Source: Sphagnum magellanicum (taxonomy: Eukaryota; Streptophyta; Sphagnopsida; Sphagnales; Sphagnaceae). From it: 64,000 bases of DNA. A program made the position numbers and the translations under genes. Below the pieces are notes generated by a model, which made no database searches, was not told the DNA's origin, and was given only the letters and a program-made list of their open reading frames with translations. Positions 28,299 to 47,780 of this stretch are shown here, one piece after another; the stretch's first letter is position 1; each line of letters opens with the position of its first letter. The stretch spans positions 24,027,032 through 24,091,031 of the forward strand of contig CM038909.1 of NCBI GenBank assembly GCA_021904315.1. Direction: 5' to 3'.

Positions 28299-28567
28299 TA
28301 CCTTAGTACCTAGGCTGATTAGGCACTACTTAATTTTTTTTGAAATTGTCAAAAATTCTGAAAAATATCTGGCTACTATGCCAAAAATCTCAATGAAACT
28401 CTCAAGCACAATAGCTTCATTATCTAGTATAACATTATTGAATTGTAAATTATTATTCAACATTATACTAGATAATGGAAGCTATTTTGCTTGAGTAGTA
28501 ATAACTCACAACAAATAATTAATTATTAGCCACCTTGCTCCCCAACCAGCCTAGGTACTTGGGTGTA
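28299..28567. repeat. foldback element with nested inverted repeats
   Basis: Inner arms 28402-28432 and 28463-28494 are reverse complements apart from one extra base and one mismatch, around a 30-base loop. Outer arms share CAGCCTAGGTACT: 28299-28316 against 28547-28567. The nesting suggests a MITE-like foldback; no clear target duplication was found. The 66-codon frame inside is not treated as a gene. Confidence 0.75.
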
Positions 28568-28725
28568 CCTTTGGTGAGTGTCAAACCACTCTTTTGGGGG
28601 GGGATTGTTGGAAAAACAATAACCGTCACCACCCCCTTGTTATAATCTGGCACTTGTCAACACATTCTAGAAGCCAAATTGTTGCCCACTTTTCGGAAAG
28701 CCAAGTGTCTTCCAACTTATCCATA

Positions 28726-28893
28726 ACAACCTTGGGTCTTAACTCACCTTGGTTAAGACCCTAGAGTGAACTTATCCACAACAACTCTAGGGGCCTTAAC
28801 AACCTTGGTTAAGACCCTAGACTGAAATTCACTCTAGGGCCTTAACAACCTTGGTTAAGACCCTAGACTGAAATTCACTCTAGGGCCTTAACC
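28726..28893. repeat. 46-bp tandem repeat with internal inverted halves
   Basis: Units begin at 28791, 28837 and 28883 (partial) with GGGCCTTAACAACCTTGG; a diverged unit precedes them from 28726. Each unit contains GTTAAGACCCTAG and its near reverse complement CTAGGGCCTTAAC, so the array can fold into repeated hairpins. Confidence 0.85.
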
Positions 28894-29290
28894 AATCCAG
28901 CAATAGAAAAATTAAGTTGATGTTTTGTAACAACAAATGATCCTCTTTTCAATCAACAAAATTCTCTTTTTTTTAGGGTTTAGTAATACTTAGTAATTTT
29001 CAAACCGGATGTTTTATTTATAAAAACTCAAAAAAATGCTTCTCTGAATAATTAGGTAGTTTTTTGTAATGGAGATTCAGGTGTTATGTATAATTATTGG
29101 AATTAATTTTGATTTTTGGGTTATATGTATAGTTGATTTGGAGGTGGACGGTGAAGATTCTAATTCCCCTGACATGGAGGGCACAGATTACATCACTCTC
29201 GTAACGCAGCTGCAATGAAGACCCGGGTGAAGACGACCCTAACCGAGTGGCTTTCTTGCTGTTGCAAGATTCTCGCACATCTTGCGAGCT
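28894..29290. other. upstream region of the cyclotransferase-like gene
   Basis: AT-rich up to about 29130, then GC-richer toward the start codon at 29291, as expected for a promoter and leader. No distinct TATA box could be assigned. Confidence 0.4.
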
Positions 29291-30221
29291 ATGGCGGAGC
29301 AAGCGGATCATGTCTTCGTTTACGGCAAGCTGCGGCCCGATGTTGTAGCCACAGCACTGCCGCTGCCCGATGCTTGTGACGCGCAGAAGGCGTGGCTGTT
29401 AGGAGGGAGGCTCTACTCCTTTAACAGGGGAGGTCAGGAGCATGCTGCGGTGAGATTGAGAGAAGCGGGACAAGCTACTTGTGGGTGGGTGGTCAAAGCG
29501 CCCTCTCCGGATGTCATGTCCACTCTGCTGCGAGAATCGGAGGCTAGAGAGTACTCGCCTCAGCTGTATGAGAAGGACATAGTCGAGGTATGTATTATGC
29601 TTGTACGTACGTACGTACGTATGTATGTGTGCATATGAACAACACTGCAGTAGACTTGTTTGTGGAGAATAGGGTTTGGGGGTGGAGAAGACGCGTGCAG
29701 AAGCCATGAGCTTTCAGAGAGACCAATTCTGAAAATGAAATTGGACAATTTCCCCAGTTGACCGAGCCACACTTTTCACCTTCATAACCCTTTTTTCGTC
29801 TTTCAAAACATCTTCGTGGGTTGGGAGTTTAAAGAGAGGATAAGCAATAGGATAGTTCAAGGTGATGAGCAAGTACCCGAGTGCAATTAGTGGGTGTGAA
29901 GTAAATTACAGTTGGAGAAGGATTAGAGAAGCTGGATTCTGCAGAGTCTGTCTTGGAACCAACTGCTTCTTTCCATGCTTGGAGGTGGAGGGTTTTTTGA
30001 TAACTGTATGCAGAGAAAAATTTGATCCCTCTTTAGTGGATGCAAATACTTGCTTCATGTCTTGGATGAGCATTGAGCACCGATTGATGTGAGGCTTTGT
30101 TGTTATGATGAAGGTGGTTACTGAGAAGGGTGAACGAGTACCGTCATATGTGTATCATCGGCCTGATGTGGATGTGTCCAATCCTGTACCCAAAGGTGAC
30201 TGGCTACAACACTTGAAGTGA
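29291..30221 (+). CDS. gamma-glutamylcyclotransferase-like (AIG2/GGCT superfamily) protein
   Basis: Two exons, 29291-29587 and 30114-30221, join in phase 0 across a GT-AG intron of 526 bases to give about 134 residues. The start MAEQADHVFVYGKLRP carries the family's first motif (V-F-V-Y-G-x-L-R, residues 8-15), which forms the substrate-binding loop. Further on, GGRLYSF (36-42) and LLRESEAREYSPQLYEKDIVEV fit the region holding the catalytic glutamate (the SEA glutamate is the best candidate). Exon 2 supplies VVTEKGERVPSYVYHRPDVD and the terminal GDWLQHLK. Such proteins act on gamma-glutamyl peptides or amines and release 5-oxoproline; some plant members are pathogen-induced. The exact substrate cannot be read. 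The protein is short but complete for the fold. The intron opens with a GTAC/GTAT microsatellite (29602-29630). Confidence 0.75.
29602..29630 (+). repeat. GTAC/GTAT microsatellite in an intron
   Basis: Four-base units GTAC repeated and then drifting to GTAT, 15 bases inside the donor of the cyclotransferase-like gene intron. Confidence 0.85.
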
Positions 30222-33200
30222 TTCAGTACTCAGCAAGTTTCCTCTATGAAGGAATCGCAGAAGGAGATGTGTCTGCAGTGCTATGATCATTGATTAGAAC
30301 CATGTTTTCAGTTCAGCGTGATGAATTGGGCTGCAATTGACAGGTGGAGAGACCTTGTCTGCACTGATGAGGTTGTAAACTAAGTTCAAATCTGAAGAAC
30401 TTTCAAGGGCAGGTTTAGGGATTGATTCCTGCAACTTTTCCAGTGCAGCAGTCTCCACAGATACTTAAAATTGTGTGTACATTCTGCATTTGTTTGTGTT
30501 TTTGGACTTCACAATTTTGGCCAAAGGTCATTATGTCAAAAGCTATGAGTTTTGGGATGATAACATCTCAAGAGTTGGATCTGTGGATAGTGGCATACTG
30601 AATGATCAGTCTTTCTTGCTTAGGAGGGTTGTGTTGAGCGGATGATAGCCAAAGAAAGAAATTGTGCAAGCTCTAAACCTCTTTTGCAAGTGTTCTTGTA
30701 CAGTGAAGTGCATTGTGGCCTATTTGGGCATTCAAATCACAGATTTAAAATCATAGGGAACTGTATTTGCAAGATGTACCCTGCAACTATACTCATTTGA
30801 GAGTAGTATGCTAGAGTTTGTGAAAGATCATGGGCAGATCTGCTTCTTGTGGGGCAATTTTTTTTTTTGTAATGTAATGAAAAAAATCCAATGTCTGGAA
30901 CCATCACATGGAAGACAAAAGGAGAGGCCAAATAAAGGCCAAAAGATGTGCAGCCCACAGAAACCAAAGACTGGAGAGAGCTAGTCCTTCTCGTGGTAGG
31001 AAGCTATCTCATCCACATCTCCTCTAATGTCGCCTGGATGCAAATCATGAGATCTAATAATAATGAGGTCTAAAACAAGCACCTTTTGCCAAAGCAATCT
31101 TCCTCTTCATAGCAAAAGTTAAAGCATGTTAAAAAACAATATTAACACAATGTCTAAAAAATTAAATGTAAAAAGACAAAGATAGATGACTTCTCAATTG
31201 TCTGTCATGAAAAAGACAAGCACATTTCTTGATGATATGATCCATATCACACCCAAATATGTTGTGCACCTCCATAACCATCAAAATAAATCTACAACAT
31301 TTTTTCTTTCATGTGCATATGCTAACACATAAAATGTTAAATTTAGATTTAGAAAGCTTGCTTTAGTGTATGGAAAAAATATCTATAATATTTAAAAGGA
31401 ATTTAAAAAATTTTGACAAATTTTCTATCAATGAATTCATTATTTCATTATTGGTAAATTCATTACATCCATAACAATTAGTTCCCAATCACTAAAGGAC
31501 ATTGTGAAATAGAAACAATTTCATAGAAAGCCTAATGAAATTTCTAATGAACTTATCACACCTTCTAATAGTGTCAAGCCTAGGTCTTCTTTGGAGGTGG
31601 GGTCTGATGTTTTTTTGGCCAAAATTTAAGACTAAGGGTCTAAGGACCCAAGATCAACCTAAGAACCAAATTTGAAACCCACCCAAAACTTGAAAGTGAA
31701 CAACAGTACAAGAAACCATTAAAAGTACTGAAATACCTCGAGGCCTTAATGGATTTAGTGGTAATTTAATTATTTCTGAATTGCTGATTTTATTTTTTAA
31801 TTAGTTATCAAAATACAGAAATTTTGAAGTTTCAAGTTGCATAATGCTAAAAGTTTTGGAAACTGAAGGGTTATAATTATAATTAGCATTAATCAATAGC
31901 ACGGTTTTCATTTTTTTTTGGTTATCACAATAGTACATGCTTCATTTGGCCTTTAGCATGGCTTTTCGACTTGACACATTGTGAGTTCGAATATTTGATG
32001 AATATAACTATGTAAGTGTCAAAATCTTAGACAAGATTGATTTGAAAACACATTTCATTGAAAATCAATGAATTTTCATGCATTTAAAATTTTCACAAAA
32101 GCAAACATAAAAGCAAAAGCAAATAAAAATTAAGAAATGTGACACATAAATATTATGTATCAAAATCAATGAGAAATGATAGATATCCTCATTCACATCA
32201 AAAAAATAAAAATTAAATGCAAGTCTTTTTTTTGAAATATTATAATGCATTTTAATAGATTAATTCGAGTGAGGAAATTTTGAAGATCTAGTATAAGGGT
32301 GATTTTGGATAATCTTTTGTAAGCTCGTAGAATCTCTTGTACGATCATCCCTTGACAATTCCAAGGACAATTCTAAAAACAACTCATAACTACTTCATCA
32401 TTTCCCACCTTATTTATTTTAACTTTTTTTAACTACCTCCCTCTTTTACCTTATTCACCTCGGATATAATGTTTAATATAATTTATATTCATTTTTAAAT
32501 TGATATCAATAATAACGAGATATTTAAAACCAAATGGGAACATGATTTTTAAAAAAAAAGGTTGAATGTCACTAGTAGTGTGCAACAATGCAAAGCTCAA
32601 GTTGATTATTCAACACTAAAATCTTGAATCCATTAAGGTACAATGAAAATACATTATAGTTATTTGATATATTGAAATGATGACTTCAATGTTCCAAATG
32701 TTTTCAATCATAGATTCATAAGCTGGGTAGCCCTATCTTGTTTCAAGCCTTGATGTCTTATGGATATTTTAAGACATCTTATTTGTAAGTATTTCCAAAT
32801 TATGAGCAAATTTATAGAAGTATTAACCAATCAAAGCTATTTATGTTGTCCACTTATTACAAACCATACACTTTCAAAATAATGCTGGAGATGAGTTTTC
32901 ATTATATAAAATTTGAATGTCTTAATGAATGGTTGTGTAACCATGCAACTCTGAAAAATGATATTATTGAATTCAATGTTATATCAAATGAGCATTGTGA
33001 TTCTTTACCTTTATCATTTTAGCATAAATTAAATTATTTTTTATTTTTTCAAAATTTTGAAAAATTATTTACTATTTGTGTCAAAATTTTAATAAAATAA
33101 AAAATTCAACTATCAAGATTTGAACCATAAACCTTTCACAACAATGATTTAAAATTAAAGCAATCTAAACACATTAGATTGTTATATAACATTAACAAGG

Positions 33201-33560
33201 TTCTGTTTAATATTTTTTATAATCATTACTTGTTGAGAATTTCAAAATTAAAAAACCAATTGTCAAAGTTAAGATTTTAAATTTAATTAATTATTCAACA
33301 ATTTGTTGTCAAAATGATAAAGGTACTATGATAATTGATCTTCTAAACAATCTTATAAATGTGAATTTTTTTTATTTATTTCCCTTTTGAAACTTCTTAA
33401 TCCAAGCATCAATCCTATTTTTTTTCAAATGCTAAAATGCTACTAAGCAATTTCTCATGGCGGTTTTAGGATTCATAACCATGGTTCTCAAAAATATTAA
33501 AGACTTGATTCTGATATATAATCAATAATCTCAAATTGTTTTGAGATTAATCAAATAACC
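30222..33560. other. 3' region of the preceding gene then AT-rich intergenic DNA
   Basis: 30222-30760 is GC-moderate and probably includes the 3' untranslated part of the cyclotransferase-like gene. From 31 kb the sequence is strongly AT-rich with no recognisable gene. Weak pol III B-box-like words (GAGTTCGAAT at about 31990; GATTTGAACC reversed at about 33117) hint at decayed SINEs. Confidence 0.45.
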
Positions 33561-33569
33561 GATTGTAAA

Positions 33570-33725
33570 ACCATCAGTTTATTGCCGGTTCTTTCATGGT
33601 TCAGTACGGTTTTTGAAATAACCGGGAGTAACTGTTGTTTGACTCTGATCTTGTAAAGAATAAGAACCGGTGGTGCTATGATTGAGAATTATTTTTGAAA
33701 CCGGAACCGGCGGTTCTATATCAAT
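33570..33725. repeat. AACCGG/GGTTCT-rich element before NDUFB7
   Basis: The stretch contains CCGGTTCTTTCATGGTTC, TTTTGAAATAACCGGGAGTA, AAGAACCGGTGG and GAAACCGGAACCGGCGGTTC. It resembles the element at 16590-16810 before the peroxidase, and like that one it ends shortly upstream of a gene. Probably a diverged mobile element or shared promoter module. Confidence 0.45.
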
Positions 33726-33938
33726 TCAAATAGGCACACAACACTGAAAAAAATAACCCCTCAAAAGAGAAAACCTCTTAATTGTATCGGGCTGCCCAAA
33801 GGCCTTTTTCGGGCAGAATGAGGATGGACGTCGGTCGGGCAGGCAGGTCGATTGCTGCTTTGGGTTCTCGAGCCGCGAAGGGATCGAGGATTTGCTGTTT
33901 GGGACGAAGAAACGGACGAGGGCCAGGAGGGAAGAGCG

Positions 33939-34187
33939 ATGGCGAGCTCGGAGCATTCGGCGTCTCAGGAGGAGATGATGGCAGCACGTCTTCCGCTGGG
34001 AGCAAGAGATGCGTGTGCCAAGTTGCTGATCCCATTGAATCAGTGCAGGGCGGAGTCGTTCTACCTGCCGTGGAAGTGTGAGGATGAGCGGCATGCTTAC
34101 GAGAGATGCGAGTACCACCTCTTCTTGCTCCGTATGAAGAAGATGCGAGAGATCCGGGAATCGCAACTTCAGCCTGCTACAAGCTGA
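33939..34187 (+). CDS. NDUFB7: NADH dehydrogenase (complex I) subunit NDUFB7/B18
   Basis: A single 82-codon frame contains LPLGARDACAKLLIPLNQCR and FYLPWKCEDERHAYERCEY, the hallmark of NDUFB7, an accessory subunit of the membrane arm of mitochondrial complex I on the intermembrane-space side. Four cysteines (26, 36, 47, 57) form the twin CX9C pair used for Mia40-type oxidative import. The chosen ATG (33939) gives MASSEHSASQEEMMAARLPL, matching the short N terminus of plant homologues; the open frame extends 29 codons upstream without a better start. The protein is somewhat shorter than homologues of about 100 residues, lacking some of the variable C-terminal tail. The coding region has no intron. 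A possible intron in the 3' untranslated region (donor-like CCCAG|GTATTT near 34208) cannot be confirmed. Confidence 0.93.
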   Translation: MASSEHSASQEEMMAARLPLGARDACAKLLIPLNQCRAESFYLPWKCEDERHAYERCEYHLFLLRMKKMREIRESQLQPATS

Positions 34188-34894
34188 TCCATGTAAACAC
34201 TCCTGCCCAGGTATTTCAACTTGGACTCTATTTCCTTTTAGGGTTTTCAGCTGTGAAGTTTTGTACTTGATTCAGGATTGCCGGTTTTTTTTCCCTCCTT
34301 CATACTTGTGAGGACTTCTGTGTGGAACTGTTTTCATCCTTTAGCATTGCCCCCACATACAGGCCTATTCACATCAGCTGCTCCTATTCCCAATCATTGA
34401 GATCTCCTCTTTTTCTAAGCGCATTTCTTAGGGTTTCATGCTCTAAAGATTGTGCATTGCTTGAGTATTTCTCTGCTTTTTCTCCGTTTTCTACTTGTTT
34501 TTGTGAAAGAAATCTTATTTCCTTGTTCTGGCATTGTTAGCCTCTTTGATTTCTCCAGTGGCTTCTATATACGCTATTTTCTTTCACAGGGCTTGATGGA
34601 CTTGAAGGCATTGGAATGAGCAAGAGCCACTGCGGCAGTTATTGGAATCAACTTTTCTTCAAAGATTGTGCAGATTTTTGCATTGTGTGGAGGTATCGTA
34701 TAAACATTGAAGTCCACTCATCATAGGTCACTATCCTGAACATAGTTCATGAGGTAGTCAGATCTATCAAAATCTCCTGTTCTCTATAATCTCAGCATGT
34801 TTTCAAGACATTGCTACCCTAAGCCATTATGCTTTGTACTCCATTCACGTGTTGTTTGAGATTCTTTGTAAACCTTGAAGCCTGGCCCCTGAGA

Positions 34895-35140
34895 TTGAGA
34901 CTGTCTCCAAGGAATTGTTACCTCCACCTGTCATTGAGAACTCTAAGTAAGATTTGTGTGTCATCAATATTTGTATGGCAATGAATTGGGTTTGGTAGAG
35001 CTGCTAGAAATCTCAGGTCAGATCTGTTTCCAAGGAATTCTAGCATTCATGCCATTGAAAACAGTTATTTCATTTTGTATGTCATCAACATTTGTTGTGC
35101 ATGACGATAAGTTAGGTTTAGTAGAGCTGCTAGAAATTCA
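34895..35140. repeat. two-copy direct repeat of about 123 bp
   Basis: TCCAAGGAATT...GTCATCAA(T/C)ATTTGT...GTAGAGCTGCTAGAAAT occurs in the same order twice, offset by about 123 bases. The copies are diverged. Confidence 0.7.
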
Positions 35141-36503
35141 TGGAGATGTGCTGAAAATTTTGCACAGTGGGCCATATGTATGATGGCTGGTCATAGTTTT
35201 GTCAAGATTTCAGATGGAGAGCTCCACTACTCTGTGTGATGGACCATCTGAAGGCCACTACATGACATTATAAGATATGCAAACCAGACTGTGCAAAGAA
35301 GTGAGTGTTCAGGTTGACAAAATCCAAGTAACTGGCACCAAACTTCAACTTCCTTGTCTTCAGAGGCATTTTCATAATCTTTTAGTCTTTATGTTTCCCA
35401 AGTGCTGATTCTGGATCAAGGCCTGCACTCCTGCCTCAGTATCTTGGTTGACACTCAAGATGTCTGCACATGAGGAAAAAGAAAGTACTGCTGTAGGGCT
35501 GTAGCTTCTTTTCTCTGGAACTTTGAATTGCTCATCACCCATTGGTACCTGCCTCACCCTTGAGGAAGGTTGGTATTGAGACTACCACCTCTCCAGCAGT
35601 GCAAGATCTGACTTTCACCATGAGGCACTGGATTTTGGCACTAAAATGTCTTTGAATCCCTTGGCACCATCCTGTTTGATGGATTTTATGCATGCACCTG
35701 CCATATCAAGCTCCTTAGGTATTTTAAAGTTTACCTCTGCAACAACTACTGCTGAGAAGTGGGCAATTGTAATTTAGCTTTGTCATGCTGCTTTCAATCA
35801 TCTCCACAGTGGCATTCTCCCTAACGGATTTGGTACTGGTCCTATGAAAGAAAGTGACCATCAAAAGTGTGCTGTATATTCGCAGCATAATAAGAATGGC
35901 TGAACCAAATGCTGAACTCTTATTTTCCAGTCAAACTGTTTTCATCCCTCATCACCTGAAAACCAAAGGCCCAGTTGAATACAATATACTCATGAGAACA
36001 TGTCAAACTCTAAATTATGTAACTAAAGCAATCATTGCACAACAATTTCCTATGAAGCATGCTCCACTCTTGCCATGCTTTATTCAGCCCCACCCACCGT
36101 TGGAAGATAACAACATAATGAAACCACTAAGGAGTATGCAACTCTATGAAGAAAATTGAATGTTCTCAACTTACACTAGGAATGCACTACAATACCTCGC
36201 AAATCTCCCAGTCTTAGAAGCAAAACTGTAGTCAGTTAAGAAACCTTGAATTTGTCGAATGATGTTGAAATTAAATTGATCAGCCTAGGGACATTGCCAC
36301 ATTAAATATATGTTGCATGTTGTGATGGCAAGGTCATATAGATGCATTGGGATTTATGATCCAACTCATCCACCACTTCCTTCTTTTCAATGAGCTTTTA
36401 TTATGACTAAGATATTTCTGGGTTTTGAAGCAGCACAATTCTTTAATTGAACAAATTAGGTCTCCTTTTTTGAACTGTAAGGTTCCAAATAGGATAAGAT
36501 ACA

Positions 36504-36561
36504 TGATGTGTAAGGGCCTATCTCAACCTATCTCAAAGGAGTTATTGGCCCTTACACATCA
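36504..36561. repeat. 15-bp perfect inverted repeat
   Basis: TGATGTGTAAGGGCC (36504-36518) and its exact reverse complement (36547-36561) flank a 28-base loop. Confidence 0.85.
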
Positions 36562-37206
36562 CATATGTTTCTCCTGAAAAACACAAGATAGAGTGTGTCA
36601 AAAGGCTACACTTGATTACGTCTTCTAAAGCTTATTGCCTTAGCATTTTTTTCAAGCTTTAGGATGACAATATGTAATCAATAAGTATGAATCCATCAAT
36701 TCCAAACAATATTTTCCATTTATGTAAGCCCACCTTATAGATAATTGTTTTGTATACATGTGTGCACAAACCCATCAATACATTATGGTTTTCTTTAAAT
36801 CGTATGATTTAGCAACTCATGATTTTTTACATTAACAAAAACAAACAAAAAGTTCATTAAGAATAACTTAAAATTGACATGTTGCAAAATCCTTAGAACT
36901 TTACTTTATTAACATACTTTTAACTAAAATGAAGGTATTACAATTATAATATCAATCATTTGAACATTTTGAAATCCATACATGAAATTTGCTATCAAGT
37001 GTGACAATTAATTCAATCTTAGTTTTCATAAATATTGACACAAGACTTAGAACTTTTGTAACTGAAAAAATAGGGAATAAATTATGCTTTCCTATTAGTA
37101 TTGTGCCATTTCAAATGCGGGCTTTATGAACTTCAAAATGTATATTGAATGCATGCAACACCCATCAATTATTGATTAAATTCTTTGACAAATTTAAATT
37201 CAGATT

Positions 37207-38042
37207 ACATTAGCCTCAACCTCCACACCAGGAACAATTGGATACATGGCACCAGAAATTCTTACTTCAAAACAAGTGTCACCAAAAAACAATGTGTATA
37301 GCTTTTGAAAATTGTTGATGGAACTTGTGCATGGATCACTGTTCATTTTGCATCGAGATGAAATTGACATTCAGGGATTTATCAAATGTGCAAAAAGGGT
37401 TCATGTGCAAAAAAGATGGATTTGAAGAGATTTTCCATGCCCTTATCAATAATTCAACTATTGGGTTTGACAACAATGAAGCCAAATTATTTTTTCAAAT
37501 GTCCTTGAGTGCATTTAGGTAACCTAGATGGACAATGTTTTATGTTTATCATTAAATTTGTGGTCAAATAAATTTCAAACACCCAAAATCATGGATTCAA
37601 CCAAATACTTGAAACAATTTGAAATGCATTAAATTGGAATGTTCAATGAATGTAGAACTTCCTATGAAGGTTTACATATGTAAATGATACATTCAAGAAA
37701 CTATACTTCACTTGGAATTCATTTAGACCATTTGGATGATTGATATATATAGTCAAAAAAATCTTATTCTCAAAGTCAATAAAATTATGACATTGAATAC
37801 AAATGTAGGTTGGTTTGAATTTTTTGTTTTGGAAGGATATGTTCTAATTGTGTCATTGAAGATTGAGACATGAGCATATGGTCCCATTTATTGGAACATT
37901 TTGCCATGTTTTGATTGCAATGTATAATATTTGAATAATAAGAATCTAACTTTTATGATTTTTTTTCTTGAAGGAAGAACCAAATCAAAGACCAGGAATG
38001 CCAGTTCTCCAAATGTTGGAAGCATTGAATACAAAGAAAGAT
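37207..38042 (+). pseudogene. receptor-like protein kinase remnant
   Basis: Frame at 37207 reads TLASTSTPGTIGYMAPEILT then SKQVSPKNNVYSF: the end of a kinase activation loop with the APE motif and the subdomain IX V-Y-S-F block. The next codon is TGA (37306-37308) where Gly is expected, followed in frame by KLLMELV, the usual continuation. Later, 37977-38042 reads EPNQRPGMPVLQMLEALN, the final kinase subdomain (R-P-x-M...V-x-x-M-L-E). The region between (about 37440-37520) may hold QMSLSAFR. N-lobe motifs, the catalytic HRD loop and a receptor part are not found upstream. It is read as a decayed plant receptor-like kinase of the LRK10/lectin-kinase kind; the subfamily is uncertain. Confidence 0.7.
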
Positions 38043-40220
38043 ATATGGTTTGCCACATCAATCCAACAAAATTTCAACATATTATTGAAAAGATTTGGGT
38101 TATTTTAATCACTAACCCTCCACTTCCAAAAGGACATGATTTGTATATCCTTTATATGATTAAATATTCAATATGTATACTTAATGTTATGTGTCTCAAG
38201 TTTATTTCATTAACCTTTTCTGAATGTGGAAAGGTATCCTAATAGGTCCATAAACTCAAAGTTTCAACATTGTTATAATACATTGCCATACAACTTGACA
38301 ACTTGAGTGTTTGTATAAATGATAAATTAAAACATTTATTACATGCAAAAATCATCTTTATAGTCATCCGTATAAGCTAGGTGTTATGGATTTATGTATG
38401 TAGTTGTACATACATAATTGGAATCCTTTCAAAAATCGGCCTTTGTTATAAAGATAAGCTCTTGTTTAATACAATATGTTACACTAAGTCCTTTGATTTT
38501 TGTTTGACACATAAGTATGTGTTAAGAGGGCATTGGAGACACATTGAGCTTTTTTTCCAAATAGTTTTGAGCATATGGTGTCTCGATTTTCAAGCTCAAG
38601 ATTTCAATTAATTTTTGGACATAACATAATAAAAGTTGAAGGGATAGGCTACCCAATTTTTGAAAAAGAGGTTGCAATCAAATTAACATGCACCCTTGTG
38701 TTATACTAAATGATTTATAGGAATCTTCATACACCCATTACGGTACTAATTTGGAAAATTTTACATGAATATCTCATGTTCACAAATTTGGATATATCTT
38801 AGATATGTTTTTATAAAATGATGATGGAAACCAAACAATAAGTTTTCGCATATAGTCTTACAATAATCATATAAACTATGAACCTTCTAACAACAATAGT
38901 GTAGGATCGGTTCCCTTATTACCAACTGCCCCTTTTCTTTCCTACTAGCAAAGTTGTAGTAGCTCCAAGTTATACCTTCATTCTGGACTTCAAATGATAA
39001 CCTCCACTGGTATAATATGCTTTCATAAAACTCTATCCTTCTTGTTAATATATCATTGGCCTAATTGTTGCTTAACTCCTAAATGCTCATTAAGCCAAAA
39101 ATGGCTTGCCAAATGGAATTGCTAGGGAATACAATCTTGCTTTATATACTTAAAAGGCATGTGGTCTCAATAGGTCCCCCAACAGCTTCACTAGATGCAG
39201 CTAGTGTTGTCCCTCATGTGTAATTTTCATTTTAAGTAAAGTCCTATTCTAGTTAAGTTTGATGTTTTGTATAGCAATATTGTTTGTAATCACTCAAACC
39301 GTGAAAATTCAGAGCAAAAATGTTTTGAAACCCATCTCATTACATGGAAAAAATAAGGCAACACATCAATTGGTACATATCAATTGAGTTTCTGTTCCAA
39401 TTTCACCTTTACACATGCAAGGTCACATGGTGATTGTTGGTTGAAATCAAACTTGGATGTTCCAAGCATAAAAAAGCTTCAAATCTCATGAAATATGACC
39501 ATAGTCTACCTGAGAAACTCAGAGCCATGAAAGTTTGAGAACACGAGGGAACTGAAAGTTTTGACATCAGGAGATGACCTTCTATTTCAACGTACTGACA
39601 ACATCTGGGTCCAGTTTGACATTTCCCTCATTTGTTCTTCAAAGCTACAATGTCTAACCAATGTCATCAGATGCAGGTAGGCTTGTTAGCTTGGTAACAA
39701 GTGCAATCAGTGTCCCTCGTCAATTTAATGCCCAAATGACTCAAGTGGATTAACTGACATCCCAAGTGGATATTCTCTTTTGTGAATCTAAAGAATAGGA
39801 TGCACACATCACTGCATATCATGGACTCACCATTCGCTTCAAAATCTCAAAAGCTGCATAGCTTTTCATACTTCTTCTTGGATATATAGGAGAAAAGGGT
39901 GCTAAGGCACCATAATCTACAACATTGCATGAGACACCAAGAATGAAAAAGAGATGAAAATTTCAGAGGAGCTGAAAAAGTGAGCAGAAGGGAGGGACTC
40001 CTGTTCAACCACTAGCAATAATCCTTTGAAGACTATGTTTAGGGTGCAATTCACTACAAGTGTTGTTCGATAACCCAAAACAAAGACTTGTGACAAAAAT
40101 TTGACTCAAGGAATCAGTTACCAGAGGAAGAGGACTGTATGGGACAAGATGCACCCTTTGGACTAGAGCTCCCCTGCAGCCAGACTAAATGTTGTATGAG
40201 CTTGATGTGATCAGTCAACA
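38043..40220. other. AT-rich intergenic DNA and RECQSIM 3' region
   Basis: No gene seen. The last few hundred bases before 40221 have higher GC and probably include the 3' untranslated region of the minus-strand RECQSIM gene. Confidence 0.5.

Positions 40221-47780
<7,560 letters not shown>

Larger units (their letters stand above)
34188..37200. other. NDUFB7 downstream region and intergenic DNA
   Basis: 34188-36200 has intermediate GC and may include untranslated exons of NDUFB7. It contains a diverged two-copy direct repeat (34895-35140) and, at 36504-36561, a perfect 15-bp inverted repeat. Open frames up to 101 codons (35854-36159) have no known motif. 36600-37200 is AT-rich and appears empty. 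Confidence 0.45.

Noticed and set aside
33726-34166. 146-codon minus-strand frame
   Set aside because: Antisense shadow of NDUFB7 and its GC-rich leader.
37931-38242. 103-codon frame over the kinase remnant
   Set aside because: The kinase motif EPNQRPGMPVLQMLEALN is in a different frame; this frame is a shadow.
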